Part shown: in pieces, positions 27,949 to 38,544 of the stretch
Layout: every line of letters starts with the position of its first letter
Numbering within the stretch: the stretch's first letter is position 1
Assembly (NCBI RefSeq): GCF_003288845.1
Contig: NZ_NHYN01000002.1
Coordinates: 62,001 to 126,000, forward strand
DNA from: Helicobacter monodelphidis
GTDB taxonomy: Bacteria; Campylobacterota; Campylobacteria; Campylobacterales; Helicobacteraceae
Direction: 5' to 3'
Length of the DNA: 64,000 nt
Made by a program: the position numbers and the translations under genes
The notes under the pieces: generated by a model
Told to the model about the DNA's origin: nothing
The model's input: the letters and a program-made list of their open reading frames with translations, nothing else
Databases searched by the model: none

Positions 27949-28311
27949 ATGAGTCGTATCCAAGATGAACTTGGCTTCACAGAAGAACAAGCCAAAGCAT
28001 ATGACAAATACCAAAAGTTTATTCAATTTCGTAATAAATTTTCTGTTATTTTGTCCATTATTGTTCTTGCGTGCTATTATGCCTTTATTATCGGTGTAGG
28101 CTGGTTTCCAGAAGTTTTGGGCTACCCTATTGGGCCTAGCGTTGTAACACTCGGCATTCTAGCGGGACTAACCATTATTGTAACCTCAATTATTATCACG
28201 GGTATTTATACTTTTGTTGCGAATACCTACTTTGACCGCGACCAAGCACAAATTGTTGAGGAATTACAAAAAAGCGGAGTTGCTGATAAAATTACAAAGG
28301 GGACATCATGA
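27949..28311 (+). CDS. DUF485 membrane protein, partner of acetate permease
   Basis: A 120-residue product with two transmembrane helices (about 35-55 and 66-88), matching DUF485 (YjcH type). Such genes precede actP in many bacteria and are co-translated with it; here the stop overlaps the actP start (ATGA). SD AAGGAGG is strong. Function is unknown apart from the presumed support of ActP. Confidence 0.85.
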   Translation: MSRIQDELGFTEEQAKAYDKYQKFIQFRNKFSVILSIIVLACYYAFIIGVGWFPEVLGYPIGPSVVTLGILAGLTIIVTSIIITGIYTFVANTYFDRDQAQIVEELQKSGVADKITKGTS

Positions 28312-29954
28312 AGATTCTTATTACCTTGCTTGCATTATCTATACTTTCTTTGGGTGCACCCATCGATGTCAGCGGAGCAGAAAAAAGTGAAGTGAATGTT
28401 GTTGCAATTGGAATGTTTCTAGCGTTTGTTGTAGGAACACTTCTTATTACCTACTATTCTAATCAAAAATCTAAATCAGCCTCTGGATTCTATACGGCTG
28501 GGGGAAGCATTACAGGACTTCAAAATGGAACAGCCATCGCTGGAGATTATATGAGTGCTGCAAGTTTTCTTGGTATTACCGCTCTTGTTTTCAGTAATGG
28601 CTTTGATGGTTTAATCTATTCTATCGGCTTTCTTGTTGGTTGGCCAATCATCTTATTTCTCATTGCAGAAAAATTCCGTAATTTAGGAAAATTTACCTTT
28701 GCAGATATTACCGCTTATCGCTTGAACGCCAAACCTTTGCGCACACTCTCTGCTATGAGTGCATTATCTGTAATTGTTTTTTATCTTATCGCACAAATGG
28801 TAGGTGCTGGGCAACTTATTCAGGTACTTTTTGGACTCGACTATATGATTGCCGTTATCTTAGTTGGCATTTTGATGATTTGTTATGTTGTGTTTGGCGG
28901 AATGCATGCTACAACCTGGGTTCAAATTATCAAAGCTATTTTACTCCTTGCTGGTGCAAGTTTTATGGCATTTATGATTCTATATCTTACAAAATTTGAT
29001 TTAACTTATTTTTTTAATCAAGCTATCGAACACCATCAAGAAGGAAAAGGAATTATGTCGCCCGGCAGCTTTGTAAAAGACCCCATTTCTGCATTATCTT
29101 TAGGGCTTGCATTAATGTTTGGAACAGCCGGACTTCCCCATATTCTTATGCGTTTTTTTACAGTAAAAGATGCAAAAGAGGCAAGAAAATCTGTATTTTA
29201 TGCAACAGGACTTATCGGCTATTTTTATATCCTAACTTTTATTATCGGCTTTGGTGCGATTGTCCTTTTACTTGGAAATCCAGAATTTACAAATGCAGAT
29301 GGCACACTTAAGGGTGGAGCAAATATGGTCGCTATCATTCTTGCAGAAGCTATTGGCGGTAATGTATTCTTAGGGTTTATCTCTGCTGTCGCTTTTGCAA
29401 CAATTCTTGCGGTTGTTTCTGGGTTGGCTATTTCAGGAGCGGGTGCAATTAGTCATGATTTGTTTGTAAATGTCATTAAAAATGGAAATTGCGACCATGA
29501 TCTTGAAATGAAGGTAACAAGAGGTTCTACAATCGCATTAGGTATCCTTGCAATTATACTTGGAATTATCTTTGAAAAACAAAATGTCGCATTTACGGTT
29601 GGATTAGCGTTTGCCATTGCTGCAAGCGTGAATTTTCCTATTCTCTTGCTTTGTATTTATTGGAAAAACCTTACCACAAGGGGAGCATTCATTGGTGGAT
29701 TGTGTGGACTTGTCGTTGTGCTTATGCTTGTGATTCTAAGCCCTAGTATTTGGGTGAAAAGCTTTGGATTTGAATCAGCTATTTTTCCGTATGACCATCC
29801 AGCATTATTTACAATTCCATTGACTTTTATCTTAATTTGGCTATTCTCCATTACAGACACAGGGAAACGTGCAGAAATAGATAAGAAAGGTTTTGTAGCA
29901 CAAGATTTCAGGGCACAAAGCGGTATTGGTATTAGCGAAGCTGTCGATCATTAA
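28308..29954 (+). CDS. actP: sodium:solute symporter, acetate permease ActP type
   Basis: The 548-residue product has a cleavable N-terminal stretch, then about 13 transmembrane helices of the SSS family. SSS core features include [20 protein letters not shown] and the [18 protein letters not shown] segment typical of ActP. It should import acetate or related short carboxylates with Na+. It follows the DUF485 gene and ends before a strong inverted repeat. Confidence 0.85.
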   Translation: MKILITLLALSILSLGAPIDVSGAEKSEVNVVAIGMFLAFVVGTLLITYYSNQKSKSASGFYTAGGSITGLQNGTAIAGDYMSAASFLGITALVFSNGFDGLIYSIGFLVGWPIILFLIAEKFRNLGKFTFADITAYRLNAKPLRTLSAMSALSVIVFYLIAQMVGAGQLIQVLFGLDYMIAVILVGILMICYVVFGGMHATTWVQIIKAILLLAGASFMAFMILYLTKFDLTYFFNQAIEHHQEGKGIMSPGSFVKDPISALSLGLALMFGTAGLPHILMRFFTVKDAKEARKSVFYATGLIGYFYILTFIIGFGAIVLLLGNPEFTNADGTLKGGANMVAIILAEAIGGNVFLGFISAVAFATILAVVSGLAISGAGAISHDLFVNVIKNGNCDHDLEMKVTRGSTIALGILAIILGIIFEKQNVAFTVGLAFAIAASVNFPILLLCIYWKNLTTRGAFIGGLCGLVVVLMLVILSPSIWVKSFGFESAIFPYDHPALFTIPLTFILIWLFSITDTGKRAEIDKKGFVAQDFRAQSGIGISEAVDH

Positions 29955-29973
29955 TTTAGTTTCCTCACTATGA

Positions 29974-30024
29974 GAAAAATGAAACAAAAGAAAAAAGTTT
30001 TAATCCCTCTTTGTTTCATTTTTC
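29974..30024 (+). terminator. inverted repeat ending the actP operon
   Basis: GAAAAATGAAACAAA (29974-29988) and TTTGTTTCATTTTTC (30010-30024) are perfect 15-bp complements around a 21-base spacer, 20 bases after the actP stop. The second arm carries the T-run expected of a terminator. Confidence 0.6.
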
Positions 30025-30052
30025 AACCTCAAATCACCTAGCATTTTCATAA

Positions 30053-31083
<1,031 letters not shown>

Positions 31084-31084
<1 letters not shown>

Positions 31085-32322
31085 TGCAGCTATTGCAGGG
31101 AAGAAGAATTATTTTAGGCGTTAGTGCAAGTATCTCCATCTATAAAAGTTTGGAAATTTTACAGCTATTCAAAAAGCTTGGAGCAGAGATTAAAGTCGTG
31201 ATGAGCAATGAAAGTAAAAAGTTTCTTACACCACTCCTTTTTGAAGCCCTAAGTCATTCTCAAGTACTAGAATGCGACTCTGAATCGTGGGAGGCAAATA
31301 AACTTAATCATATTTCTCTTGCTAAGTGGGGAGAAATTCTTCTTATTGCACCTGCAAGCGTTAACACAATCAACAAGCTAGCAGCAGGGATTGCGGATAA
31401 TTTATTACTCCAAACTGCTATTGCATTCAAAGGGCAAAAAGTAGTTGCACCCGCCGCCAACACAACAATGTTTTTAGATACTTCCACTCAAGAATCATTG
31501 CAAAAACTCATACAAAGAAATACGCATATTATTTCACCTATTTGTAAAGAATTAGCTTGTCAAGATACTGGGATTGGAGCATTACAAGAGCCTTATGAAA
31601 TTGTTTTACAAACCGCACGAATGCTACTCAAAGAAGAGTTCTGGGAAAATAGAGAAGTTGTCATCACTGGTGGGGGTAGTATTGAATGTATCGATTCTGT
31701 ACGTTATATCAGTAATTTTTCTAGTGGAAAAATGGCACAGAATTTAGCCTTAAGTGCGTACTTAAGAGGTGCAAATGTAACCTTACTGGCATCAAAATTC
31801 TTCCCCTACCCTCTACTCTTCAACCTTCCGCTTAGCACACAAATTCAAATCCAACATCTCAATAGTGCAAAAGATTTCCAAAATGCTTTGCAAGAGTGGA
31901 TTACCCAAAGAAAAACAACTACCAAAGTCCCATATCTATTTATGGCGGCAGCCATTAGTGATTATTCCCCGAAGGATATTCAAAAAGGAAAACTTAAAAA
32001 AGAAAATTTGGGACAAAATTGGCAACTCGAATTTACGCAAAATACCGATATTCTTGCGTCTATTGATAAAACACGATTGCATACTATCGGATTCAAACTA
32101 GAAGAAAGCCAAAATGCTCTTATCCGTGCAAAAAAAGCTTTACAAACAAAAAAAATTGATGCAATATGCTTAAATACGCTCGAATCTTCACCTTTTGGAA
32201 ACGATTCCAGTCAAATTCATTTTATCACACATTATTTTGAAGAATCTTTGCAAGGTTCTAAATTAGAAATTAGCTTAAACATTCTTAAGTATAGTGCTTT
32301 ATTGGAGAATAATCATGATTAA
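31084..32322 (+). CDS. coaBC: bifunctional phosphopantothenoylcysteine decarboxylase/synthetase
   Basis: Two steps of coenzyme A synthesis. The 412-residue product has the CoaC flavin decarboxylase part (about 1-180), with HISLAKWGEILLIAPASVNT and the active-site Cys in ELACQDTGIGAL. The CoaB part follows, with VVITGGGSIECIDSVRYISN, FSSGKMA and AAAISDYSPKDIQKGKLKK. The length is normal. The following gene starts 8 bases before its stop. Confidence 0.94.
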
Positions 32323-33085
32323 TCAGGTTACACAAGGTGCAGAAGTTTCAAACAAAATGTCAACTACAAACAATACACCAAAACAATTTAACAATACCAT
32401 TCCTATTTCTTTAGAAGTCATGGAAAAACTAAGTCCAACGCGTTATATGCTTAGATTAGGAAACACCACAATGCAAACAAAAAGTCTCACAGAATTGGTT
32501 ATAGGGGCAAAATATTGGGCGCAAATGGGACGCGGTAGTGATGGCTTAATTGCACTTTCTCAACTAACTCCACAACCAAAAATTCTAGCCCACCTCGCCA
32601 ATGCACCTATGCGTCTAAGTGGCGAAGAACTCAAGGAATTATTCAAAGATGCCAAAACAAACCCATGGGATAATTTAAAAAATCAGCTATTAGAGAGGGC
32701 TGTTTTAGCTGAAAATAAAGCGGATTTCAACTTTTATATGCAAATGCTACTTTCTATGCATAATCGCGTTTTAACACTTCCCCTAAACATAGAAGAACGT
32801 GAGGCAATGTTACAAATGCGCAAGAAAAAAGCGGGTCAGTACCATGAATTAGAATTTTATGCTGTTTTTCCTAATTTGGGTGCAGTAGGAGGAAAACTCA
32901 CTAGTGATGGCAAAAATGTAAACCTTGCACTTAGAGTTACATTCCCTACTTCAGCAGCATTACTCGAAGCAAATAAAGAATTCTTAAAAGGAATTCAAAA
33001 TTTTTCAATTACCATCGATAAACACATTGAACCTCTTTATGACTTCAAAGAAAGCCATAGTTCCTTGCTAGATATGAAGGGCTAA
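32315..33085 (+). CDS. uncharacterised protein with FliK-C-like end
   Basis: A 256-residue soluble protein that I do not recognise by name. A polar N-terminus (about 1-30) leads to a beta-rich segment with YMLRLGNTTMQTKSLTELVI. The C-terminal part, LEFYAVFPNLGAVGGKLTSD and the following strand-helix stretch, is reminiscent of the C-terminal domain of flagellar hook-length protein FliK (L-x-x-P-x-x-L-G-x-V-x-V-x-L pattern). This is a resemblance only. The start is ATG at 32315, 7 bases after GGAGA; it overlaps coaBC and is followed by uppS at 1 base. An unnamed gene also follows coaBC in H. pylori. Confidence 0.6.
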   Translation: MINQVTQGAEVSNKMSTTNNTPKQFNNTIPISLEVMEKLSPTRYMLRLGNTTMQTKSLTELVIGAKYWAQMGRGSDGLIALSQLTPQPKILAHLANAPMRLSGEELKELFKDAKTNPWDNLKNQLLERAVLAENKADFNFYMQMLLSMHNRVLTLPLNIEEREAMLQMRKKKAGQYHELEFYAVFPNLGAVGGKLTSDGKNVNLALRVTFPTSAALLEANKEFLKGIQNFSITIDKHIEPLYDFKESHSSLLDMKG

Positions 33086-33086
33086 G

Positions 33087-33788
33087 ATGAATCAAATACG
33101 ACATGTTGCGATTATTATGGACGGAAATGGGCGATGGGCAAAACAAAGGAATCTTAAACGTAGCGATGGGCATCGTGTGGGAGCAGAGACATTACACGAT
33201 ATTACGCGTTTTTGTGCGGAAAGTGAGGTGGAATATCTCAGTATTTATGGATTCTCAACAGAAAACTGGAATCGCCCAAAACTAGAGGTTGATTTTTTAA
33301 TGAAACTTCTCAAAGATTATTTGCGCAAAGAACGCGAAACCTATCTTACGCATCAAATTGCATTCAAAGTTATTGGGAATTTAGAACCTTTTCGCAAAAC
33401 TTTAAAAAAAGAGATAGCAGAATTAGAAGCAATTAGTGCTGGGGGCAAGAATCTTATGCAGATTCTTGCCTTAAATTATGGTAGCCGTGATGAAATTTTA
33501 CGTGCTTGCAAGAAGATTCTCCATAATCCACACAACATACAAAATCCACACTCTTTAACAATAGAGGATTTCGGTCAAGCGATGGACACAAATGGCATTC
33601 CTGATGTTGATATGCTCATACGCACTGGTGGAGAAAAACGTATATCAAACTTTCTGCTATGGCAAAGCCATTATGCAGAATTATTTTTTAGCGATACACT
33701 CTGGCCTGATTTTAAAGTGGAAGAACTCGCTTGTTTTTTTGAAGAATTTAAGCAAAGAGATAGACGCTTTGGGAAGATTCAAGAATAA
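33087..33788 (+). CDS. uppS: undecaprenyl diphosphate synthase
   Basis: Cis-prenyltransferase making the C55 lipid carrier for wall and LPS sugars. The 233-residue product has the catalytic Asp in HVAIIMDGNGRWAKQR, YGFSTENWNRPK and the C-terminal DMLIRTGGEKRISNFLLWQ with the IPP-binding arginines and serine. The length is typical. It ends the pseB operon. Confidence 0.96.
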   Translation: MNQIRHVAIIMDGNGRWAKQRNLKRSDGHRVGAETLHDITRFCAESEVEYLSIYGFSTENWNRPKLEVDFLMKLLKDYLRKERETYLTHQIAFKVIGNLEPFRKTLKKEIAELEAISAGGKNLMQILALNYGSRDEILRACKKILHNPHNIQNPHSLTIEDFGQAMDTNGIPDVDMLIRTGGEKRISNFLLWQSHYAELFFSDTLWPDFKVEELACFFEEFKQRDRRFGKIQE

Positions 33789-33865
33789 CACTAACCTCAA
33801 ATACCCATATATGAAAATACACCAATAAAAATAACCAAAACTAAAAATGCAAATTATTGTTCAGC

Positions 33866-33890
33866 CTACCCCCTCGAACAAAAGGGGTAG
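33866..33890. terminator. hairpin between convergent uppS and leuC
   Basis: CTACCCC (33866-33872) pairs with GGGGTAG (33884-33890) in the short gap between the two converging genes. No long T-run follows on either strand, so its role as terminator is uncertain. Confidence 0.4.
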
Positions 33891-33903
33891 AGCTACTTCA
33901 AAT

Positions 33904-35169
33904 TTATTTTCTTGGGTCGGCAATTCTCCCTTCCAAAGCACTCATTGCAACAACTGCGGAATTTGCAAGATAGACTTCAGAACTTCTTGCACCCATTCTA
34001 CCGATAAAATTACGATTTGTTGTAGAGACACAACGTTCATTATCACCCAAAATACCCATATACCCACCAAGACAAGCACCACAAGTTGGATTTGAAATTA
34101 ATGCCCCTGCCTCGAGTAAAATATCAATATATCCTAAAGAATGTGCATCTTTGTAAATTTTCTGTGTTCCTGGAGTTACAATCAGACGCACATCTTTATG
34201 TACTTTTTTACCCTTAAGAATTTCACTAGCAATTTTTAAATCACTCAAGCGTCCATTCGTACAGCTCCCAATAAATGCTTGATCAATTTTCAAAGAATCT
34301 TTCACCGCTTGTTCAACACTCTTTCCATTGCTTGGCAAAAAAGGATATGCGACAACTGGACTTAAACGACTAACATCAATTTGGATTTTTTGAATATACT
34401 TTGCATTTTCGTCGCTTTGAAATTCTTTAGGCTTAGAACGCAGGCTTGGACGCTCACTCAAAAACTCCCGCGTGGTAGAATCTACTGCAATAATACCATT
34501 TTTTGCACCGGCTTCAACAGCCATATTACAAAGGCTAAATCTATCATCCATACTTAAATGTGCAATTGCCTCCCCGCTAAACTCTAATGCTTTATACAAC
34601 GCCCCATCAACGCCAATCTGACGAATCACCTCTAAAATCAAATCCTTGCCATAAATGTGTTCTGCGGGTTTACCCATAAATTCTACCAAAATAGACTCTG
34701 GCACTTTAAACCAATTTTTACCCGTTATCATCGCATACGCAATATCCGTGCTACCCATACCTGTGCTAAAAGCACCTAAAGCACCATGTGTACAGGTATG
34801 AGAATCCGCACCAATAATGACATCACCACTTACAACAATACCTTTTTCAGGAAGTAAAGCATGTTCAATCCCCATATCCTTTTCATCAAAAAAATATTTT
34901 AAATGATGTTCTTTTGCAAAATCTCGACTAATCTTTGCTTGATTTGCAGATGCAATATCTTTTGCGGGAATAAAATGGTCAAGAACAATACAAAAACCAT
35001 TCGGATTTGCAAGAGTTTTTGCACCACTTTCCCTAAAAGCTTTAATAGAAATAGGTGTTGTAATATCATTTCCAATCACCATATCAATGGAAGATTGCAC
35101 CATTTCCCCCGCAAAAACTTCCTTGCCCACGTGATCTGAAAAAATTTTCTCCGTTAAAGTCTGTTGCAT
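33904..35169 (-). CDS. leuC: 3-isopropylmalate dehydratase large subunit
   Basis: Aconitase-family subunit that isomerises isopropylmalate in leucine synthesis. The 421-residue length is that of the shorter, archaeal-like LeuC/HacA branch. Seen are GADSHTCTHGALGAFSTGMG with the first cluster cysteine, IGSCTNGRLSDL and NPTCGACLGGYMG with the other two cysteines. The partner leuD lies at 51.5 kb beside leuB, so the subunits are made from separate loci. It is transcribed alone. Confidence 0.93.
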   Translation of the reverse strand: MQQTLTEKIFSDHVGKEVFAGEMVQSSIDMVIGNDITTPISIKAFRESGAKTLANPNGFCIVLDHFIPAKDIASANQAKISRDFAKEHHLKYFFDEKDMGIEHALLPEKGIVVSGDVIIGADSHTCTHGALGAFSTGMGSTDIAYAMITGKNWFKVPESILVEFMGKPAEHIYGKDLILEVIRQIGVDGALYKALEFSGEAIAHLSMDDRFSLCNMAVEAGAKNGIIAVDSTTREFLSERPSLRSKPKEFQSDENAKYIQKIQIDVSRLSPVVAYPFLPSNGKSVEQAVKDSLKIDQAFIGSCTNGRLSDLKIASEILKGKKVHKDVRLIVTPGTQKIYKDAHSLGYIDILLEAGALISNPTCGACLGGYMGILGDNERCVSTTNRNFIGRMGARSSEVYLANSAVVAMSALEGRIADPRK

Positions 35170-35449
35170 TTCTCACCTCCAATAAATAAGTGAGATTTTA
35201 CCATAGAAGTACAATACTAAACAATAATATTCCCTCAATTTAAAATTATATTAGAAGTTTATCTACTAAAACCCTTAAAACTTTAAACAAAAGGCTTCTG
35301 CAATAAAATACCCCTACTAAAGAGATGAGGAGATTCCTAGCATTCTAGCCAATGCTAGATAACCTGGAAGGCTTTTTGCTTATAGGCTAATTTCTAACCT
35401 GCACAACTCTATTCCACATTTAATTTTACAGAATCGCCCTCTTCATAAC
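35170..35449. other. 280-base gap with an inverted repeat
   Basis: No gene is seen. CTAGCATT (35337-35344) and AATGCTAG (35351-35358) form a perfect 8-bp stem with a 6-base loop. A T-rich GGCTTTTTGC follows about 12 bases later on the plus strand. The right end (35409-35449) can encode a possible frameshifted tail of the neighbouring GNAT gene. Confidence 0.45.
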
Positions 35450-35878
35450 TCACAATGTTTTTTTAAAAACAAAACCTGTTTTATCATAATTCATCTTACA
35501 TTCATAAAAATGATGAGCCGCCGTTCGTGGAAAACTAGAGCTAAGTTCTAATTCCTTATATCCTGCTTCTTTCGCCCATTTTTCTATAAGACTAAGCGAT
35601 ATAGCCCCAAATCCCTTGCCCCTTAATGTATCGGTGATGACAAAGTCGCAAATATAAAGACATTGTGTGTGATATAGCACCTCAAAGGGCATAACGCCAC
35701 ACATTCCGATGTATTCATTATCAAGCAAAAAGCCAAAAAGGCGATAGCCCATTTTTTCTTTTTGTGTGAAAACTCGCTCTATAAACTCCTCTTGCGAGAG
35801 ATGCGGACGAAGTTGTCGTGCGATTATGTGGAGTTTTGCTAATTCTTGTTTTGAATCTAGCTCTTGCATTGTAAGCAT
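35450..35878 (-). CDS. GNAT-family N-acetyltransferase
   Basis: A 142-residue acetyltransferase with the acetyl-CoA site in RGKGFGAISLSLIEKWA and the C-terminal FPRTAAHHFYECKMNYDKTG. The substrate is unknown. The start is taken as ATG at 35878 (AGGA 6 bases upstream); the frame is open back to 35953 without an SD. It ends right after a run of five T and seven A bases in the coding strand (FVFKKTL). A one-base slip there would extend the protein to 35409. It lies at the border of the restriction-modification locus. Confidence 0.75.
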   Translation of the reverse strand: MLTMQELDSKQELAKLHIIARQLRPHLSQEEFIERVFTQKEKMGYRLFGFLLDNEYIGMCGVMPFEVLYHTQCLYICDFVITDTLRGKGFGAISLSLIEKWAKEAGYKELELSSSFPRTAAHHFYECKMNYDKTGFVFKKTL

Positions 35879-36175
35879 TGTTGTCCTTTTGAGGAAATAT
35901 TGTGTGAGTATAGCATAAATCCGCCCACACATAAGATAGAGAGTAATCGTCATATTGCTTTATAGAATCTTACTCTCATCTTTAAGGATATGTGTGATGT
36001 ATTTATAATGCGTGGCTTAAAGACTTAAAGCAAAGATTCTCGCTAAGAAATATTCCCCCTCAACCAAAGCCAAAATTTAACATAGAATAGGTTACAATTT
36101 CGCAATAATTTATTTCAAGAGATATGACAATGCGAAATTCTCCCAAAGTATGCACAACACGAGCGATATAAAAGA

Positions 36176-37603
36176 GTGTCTATGCCTAATCTTTTAGTTT
36201 TTTCGCACAAAGATTCTATGCGAGATAAATTGCACATTCCCAAAGGAGATTGCTTGCAAGCACCAGCTACACATAATCCGAGCTCATTCAAACTTTCTTC
36301 ACGGCGTTATACAGGTGCAAAAACAAAGCTTTTAGAAAAAATAGATTCTGTGATTTCAAAGCATTGTTTAGAATCCCCTATGAGCAATCTCAAGGCAAGA
36401 GATACAAGCAACACGCAATCTTTACATAATACCACCACACAAGATTGCATTCATTCATCAAATAATCAACGAGTTTTCTTTGATGTCTTTGGTGGGACAG
36501 GTGTAGTGAGTGAATATTTTATGCGAAAAAGAAATAATATGAATGATATAAAGGGATTGAGAGAGACTAAGAATCTTTGCTTAGGGAAGCAAGATTTAGC
36601 GAATATTTCTCATAAAAAAAGTTTAGAAGAACCAAGTAAGCAAGATTCTATCATGCTTTCTCACGAAACAAGCTTGGGAAAACTAAACAAGCAAAATTCT
36701 TATAATGATTTTAATCACTTTATTATCAATGATTTCTTGTATTCAAACTATACGATTTATCAAGGATTTTTCTTACAAAGTCCTTTTGATAGGGCGAAGA
36801 TAGAATCTCTAAGAGAAGAATATCAAAAGCTAGATTCTAAAAAAATTATAGAGAATTATTATTCTAAGCACTTTGGAGAGAGGTTTTTTAGTAAAAATGA
36901 TTCTAAAATCATTGGACATATTCGAGATGATTTGGATACAAGGCTAAAGGCTCAAACTATCAATCATAAAGAATTTTATATTTTACTTTCAAGTCTTCTA
37001 TATAGTGCTGATAGGATAGCAAACACGGTGGGGCATTATGATGCATATCGCAAAAATATTATTTTAGAAAATAGATTTATTTTTCAACTCATAGAGCCAA
37101 TCATTACTGATAAAAAGATAGAGATTTTTAGAGAAGATTCTAATGCTTTAGTAGCAAAAATGCTAAAAATGAGACGCGATAATCAAGAAAAATTTATCAC
37201 TTGTGCCTTTATAGACCCTCCTTATAATTCAAGGCAGTATAGTAGATTTTATCATTTACTAGAAACTTTAAGCAAAAATGATAAACCCAAACTCTATGGT
37301 ATAGCACAAAAGCCAAATCCAGAGAATATAAGCAAATATTGCAAGGTAGAAGCAAAAGAAGCGTTCAAGGACTTGGTAACAAATCTCGCGCAAATTAGTA
37401 AAAATATCGTGGTTACTTATAATAATACATATACTTCTCATTCGGCTTCAAGTCAGAATAAAATGCAACTCGATGATATTAGATTAATCCTTGAATCTTG
37501 TGGTAAAATACATATTTATGAGTTTGACTATAAGGCTTTTAGTAGCGGAAAGACAGATTTTAAAGGACATAAAGAATTTATCTTTATAAGTGAGACGAGA
37601 TGA
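36176..37603 (+). CDS. adenine-specific DNA methyltransferase (first of the type IIS system)
   Basis: The 475-residue product begins at GTG 36176 or, two codons later, ATG 36182. A polar N-terminus (about 1-42) leads to SSRRYTGAKTKLLEKI, then motif I as FFDVFGGTGVVSEYF and motif IV as FIDPPYNSRQYSRFYHLLE, a DPPY adenine N6-methylase. A poorly conserved insert between motif I and the IINDF strand contains a 17-residue tandem repeat. It should methylate one strand of an asymmetric site. Its stop overlaps the second methylase (ATGA). The locus is visibly AT-richer than its neighbours, suggesting transfer. Confidence 0.85.
   Translation: MSMPNLLVFSHKDSMRDKLHIPKGDCLQAPATHNPSSFKLSSRRYTGAKTKLLEKIDSVISKHCLESPMSNLKARDTSNTQSLHNTTTQDCIHSSNNQRVFFDVFGGTGVVSEYFMRKRNNMNDIKGLRETKNLCLGKQDLANISHKKSLEEPSKQDSIMLSHETSLGKLNKQNSYNDFNHFIINDFLYSNYTIYQGFFLQSPFDRAKIESLREEYQKLDSKKIIENYYSKHFGERFFSKNDSKIIGHIRDDLDTRLKAQTINHKEFYILLSSLLYSADRIANTVGHYDAYRKNIILENRFIFQLIEPIITDKKIEIFREDSNALVAKMLKMRRDNQEKFITCAFIDPPYNSRQYSRFYHLLETLSKNDKPKLYGIAQKPNPENISKYCKVEAKEAFKDLVTNLAQISKNIVVTYNNTYTSHSASSQNKMQLDDIRLILESCGKIHIYEFDYKAFSSGKTDFKGHKEFIFISETR
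36587..36691 (+). repeat. 51-bp degenerate tandem repeat inside the first methyltransferase
   Basis: Two 51-base units (36587-36637, 36638-36688) and the start of a third encode KQDLANISHKKSLEEPS, KQDSIMLSHETSLGKLN and KQNS. The shared pattern is KQ(D/N)...SH..SL. It lies in a variable linker between motif I and the rest of the catalytic domain. Confidence 0.65.
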
Positions 37604-38544
37604 CGACACGAATCAAAAACCCCACACTTTTTAATGAGACAAAAATAATTCGCTCTCCATTTTTTTATGTAGGAGATAAGTATAAGCTTATGCCACAATT
37701 AAAAACATTGTTTCCACAAAATATCGATACTTATATAGAACCTTTTGTTGGTGGTGGAAGTTCATTTCTTAATACAAGTGCAAATTCTTATATTCTTAAT
37801 GATGTAGATTCAAATATTATCTCCTTGCACAATTTCTTTAAAAATCAACAAAATTATTTTCACGAAATAATCAATAAAATATTTTCTTTAATACAAAAAT
37901 ACAATCTTTCATGCTCATTAAAAAATATTATCCCATCAAAAGAATTGCGAGAGGAATATAAAAAAACATATTTTGCAAGATTCAATCAAGAATCGTATAT
38001 AAAATTACGCAATGATTTTAATGCAAATAAAAATGACATTTTACGATTATATCTCTTGCTGATTTATGGATTTAATCATATGATAAGATTTAATAGCAAA
38101 GGGGATTTTAATCTTCCTGTTGGAAATGTAGATTTTAATGAAAATGTTTTTAATGCATTACAAAACTATATAGAATTTATGCGTAACAATAATATAATAT
38201 TTTTTAACCTTGATTATATTCATTTTTTAAATAGTATAGAAATTCAACAAGATGATTTTCTATATTTTGACCCACCATATTTGATTAGTGGAAGTGAATA
38301 CAACAAACTTTGGGGTGAATTACTTGAAATACAACTTTATCAAACCTTGCAAGATTTAGATTCTAAAGGGGTGCGATGGGGTATCACGAACTTATTACAT
38401 CATAAAGGAAAAATCAACCATTTCTTACAAGATTTTATGAAAAATTATTCTACACATTATATTAAAAGTAATTATATAAGCTTTAATGATAATACCATTA
38501 AAAAAGATTCTACGGAGGTTTATATAACAAATGTCAAAAATTAA
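37600..38544 (+). CDS. Dam-type (D12 class) adenine DNA methyltransferase
   Basis: The 314-residue product has the D12/Dam-family order: SPFFYVGDKYKLMPQLKTLF with the SAM-proximal lysine, motif I as IEPFVGGGSSFLN, ILNDVDSNIISLHNFF, and motif IV as FLYFDPPYLISGSEYN. It probably methylates the other strand of the same non-palindromic site. It is coupled to both neighbours: ATGA with the first methylase and a 14-base overlap with the nuclease gene. Confidence 0.9.
   Translation: MTTRIKNPTLFNETKIIRSPFFYVGDKYKLMPQLKTLFPQNIDTYIEPFVGGGSSFLNTSANSYILNDVDSNIISLHNFFKNQQNYFHEIINKIFSLIQKYNLSCSLKNIIPSKELREEYKKTYFARFNQESYIKLRNDFNANKNDILRLYLLLIYGFNHMIRFNSKGDFNLPVGNVDFNENVFNALQNYIEFMRNNNIIFFNLDYIHFLNSIEIQQDDFLYFDPPYLISGSEYNKLWGELLEIQLYQTLQDLDSKGVRWGITNLLHHKGKINHFLQDFMKNYSTHYIKSNYISFNDNTIKKDSTEVYITNVKN

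Noticed and set aside
35337-35358. Small structured RNA gene in the leuC-GNAT gap
   Set aside because: There is a perfect 8-bp hairpin, but no match that I recognise to 6S, SRP, RNase P or tmRNA and no clear promoter.
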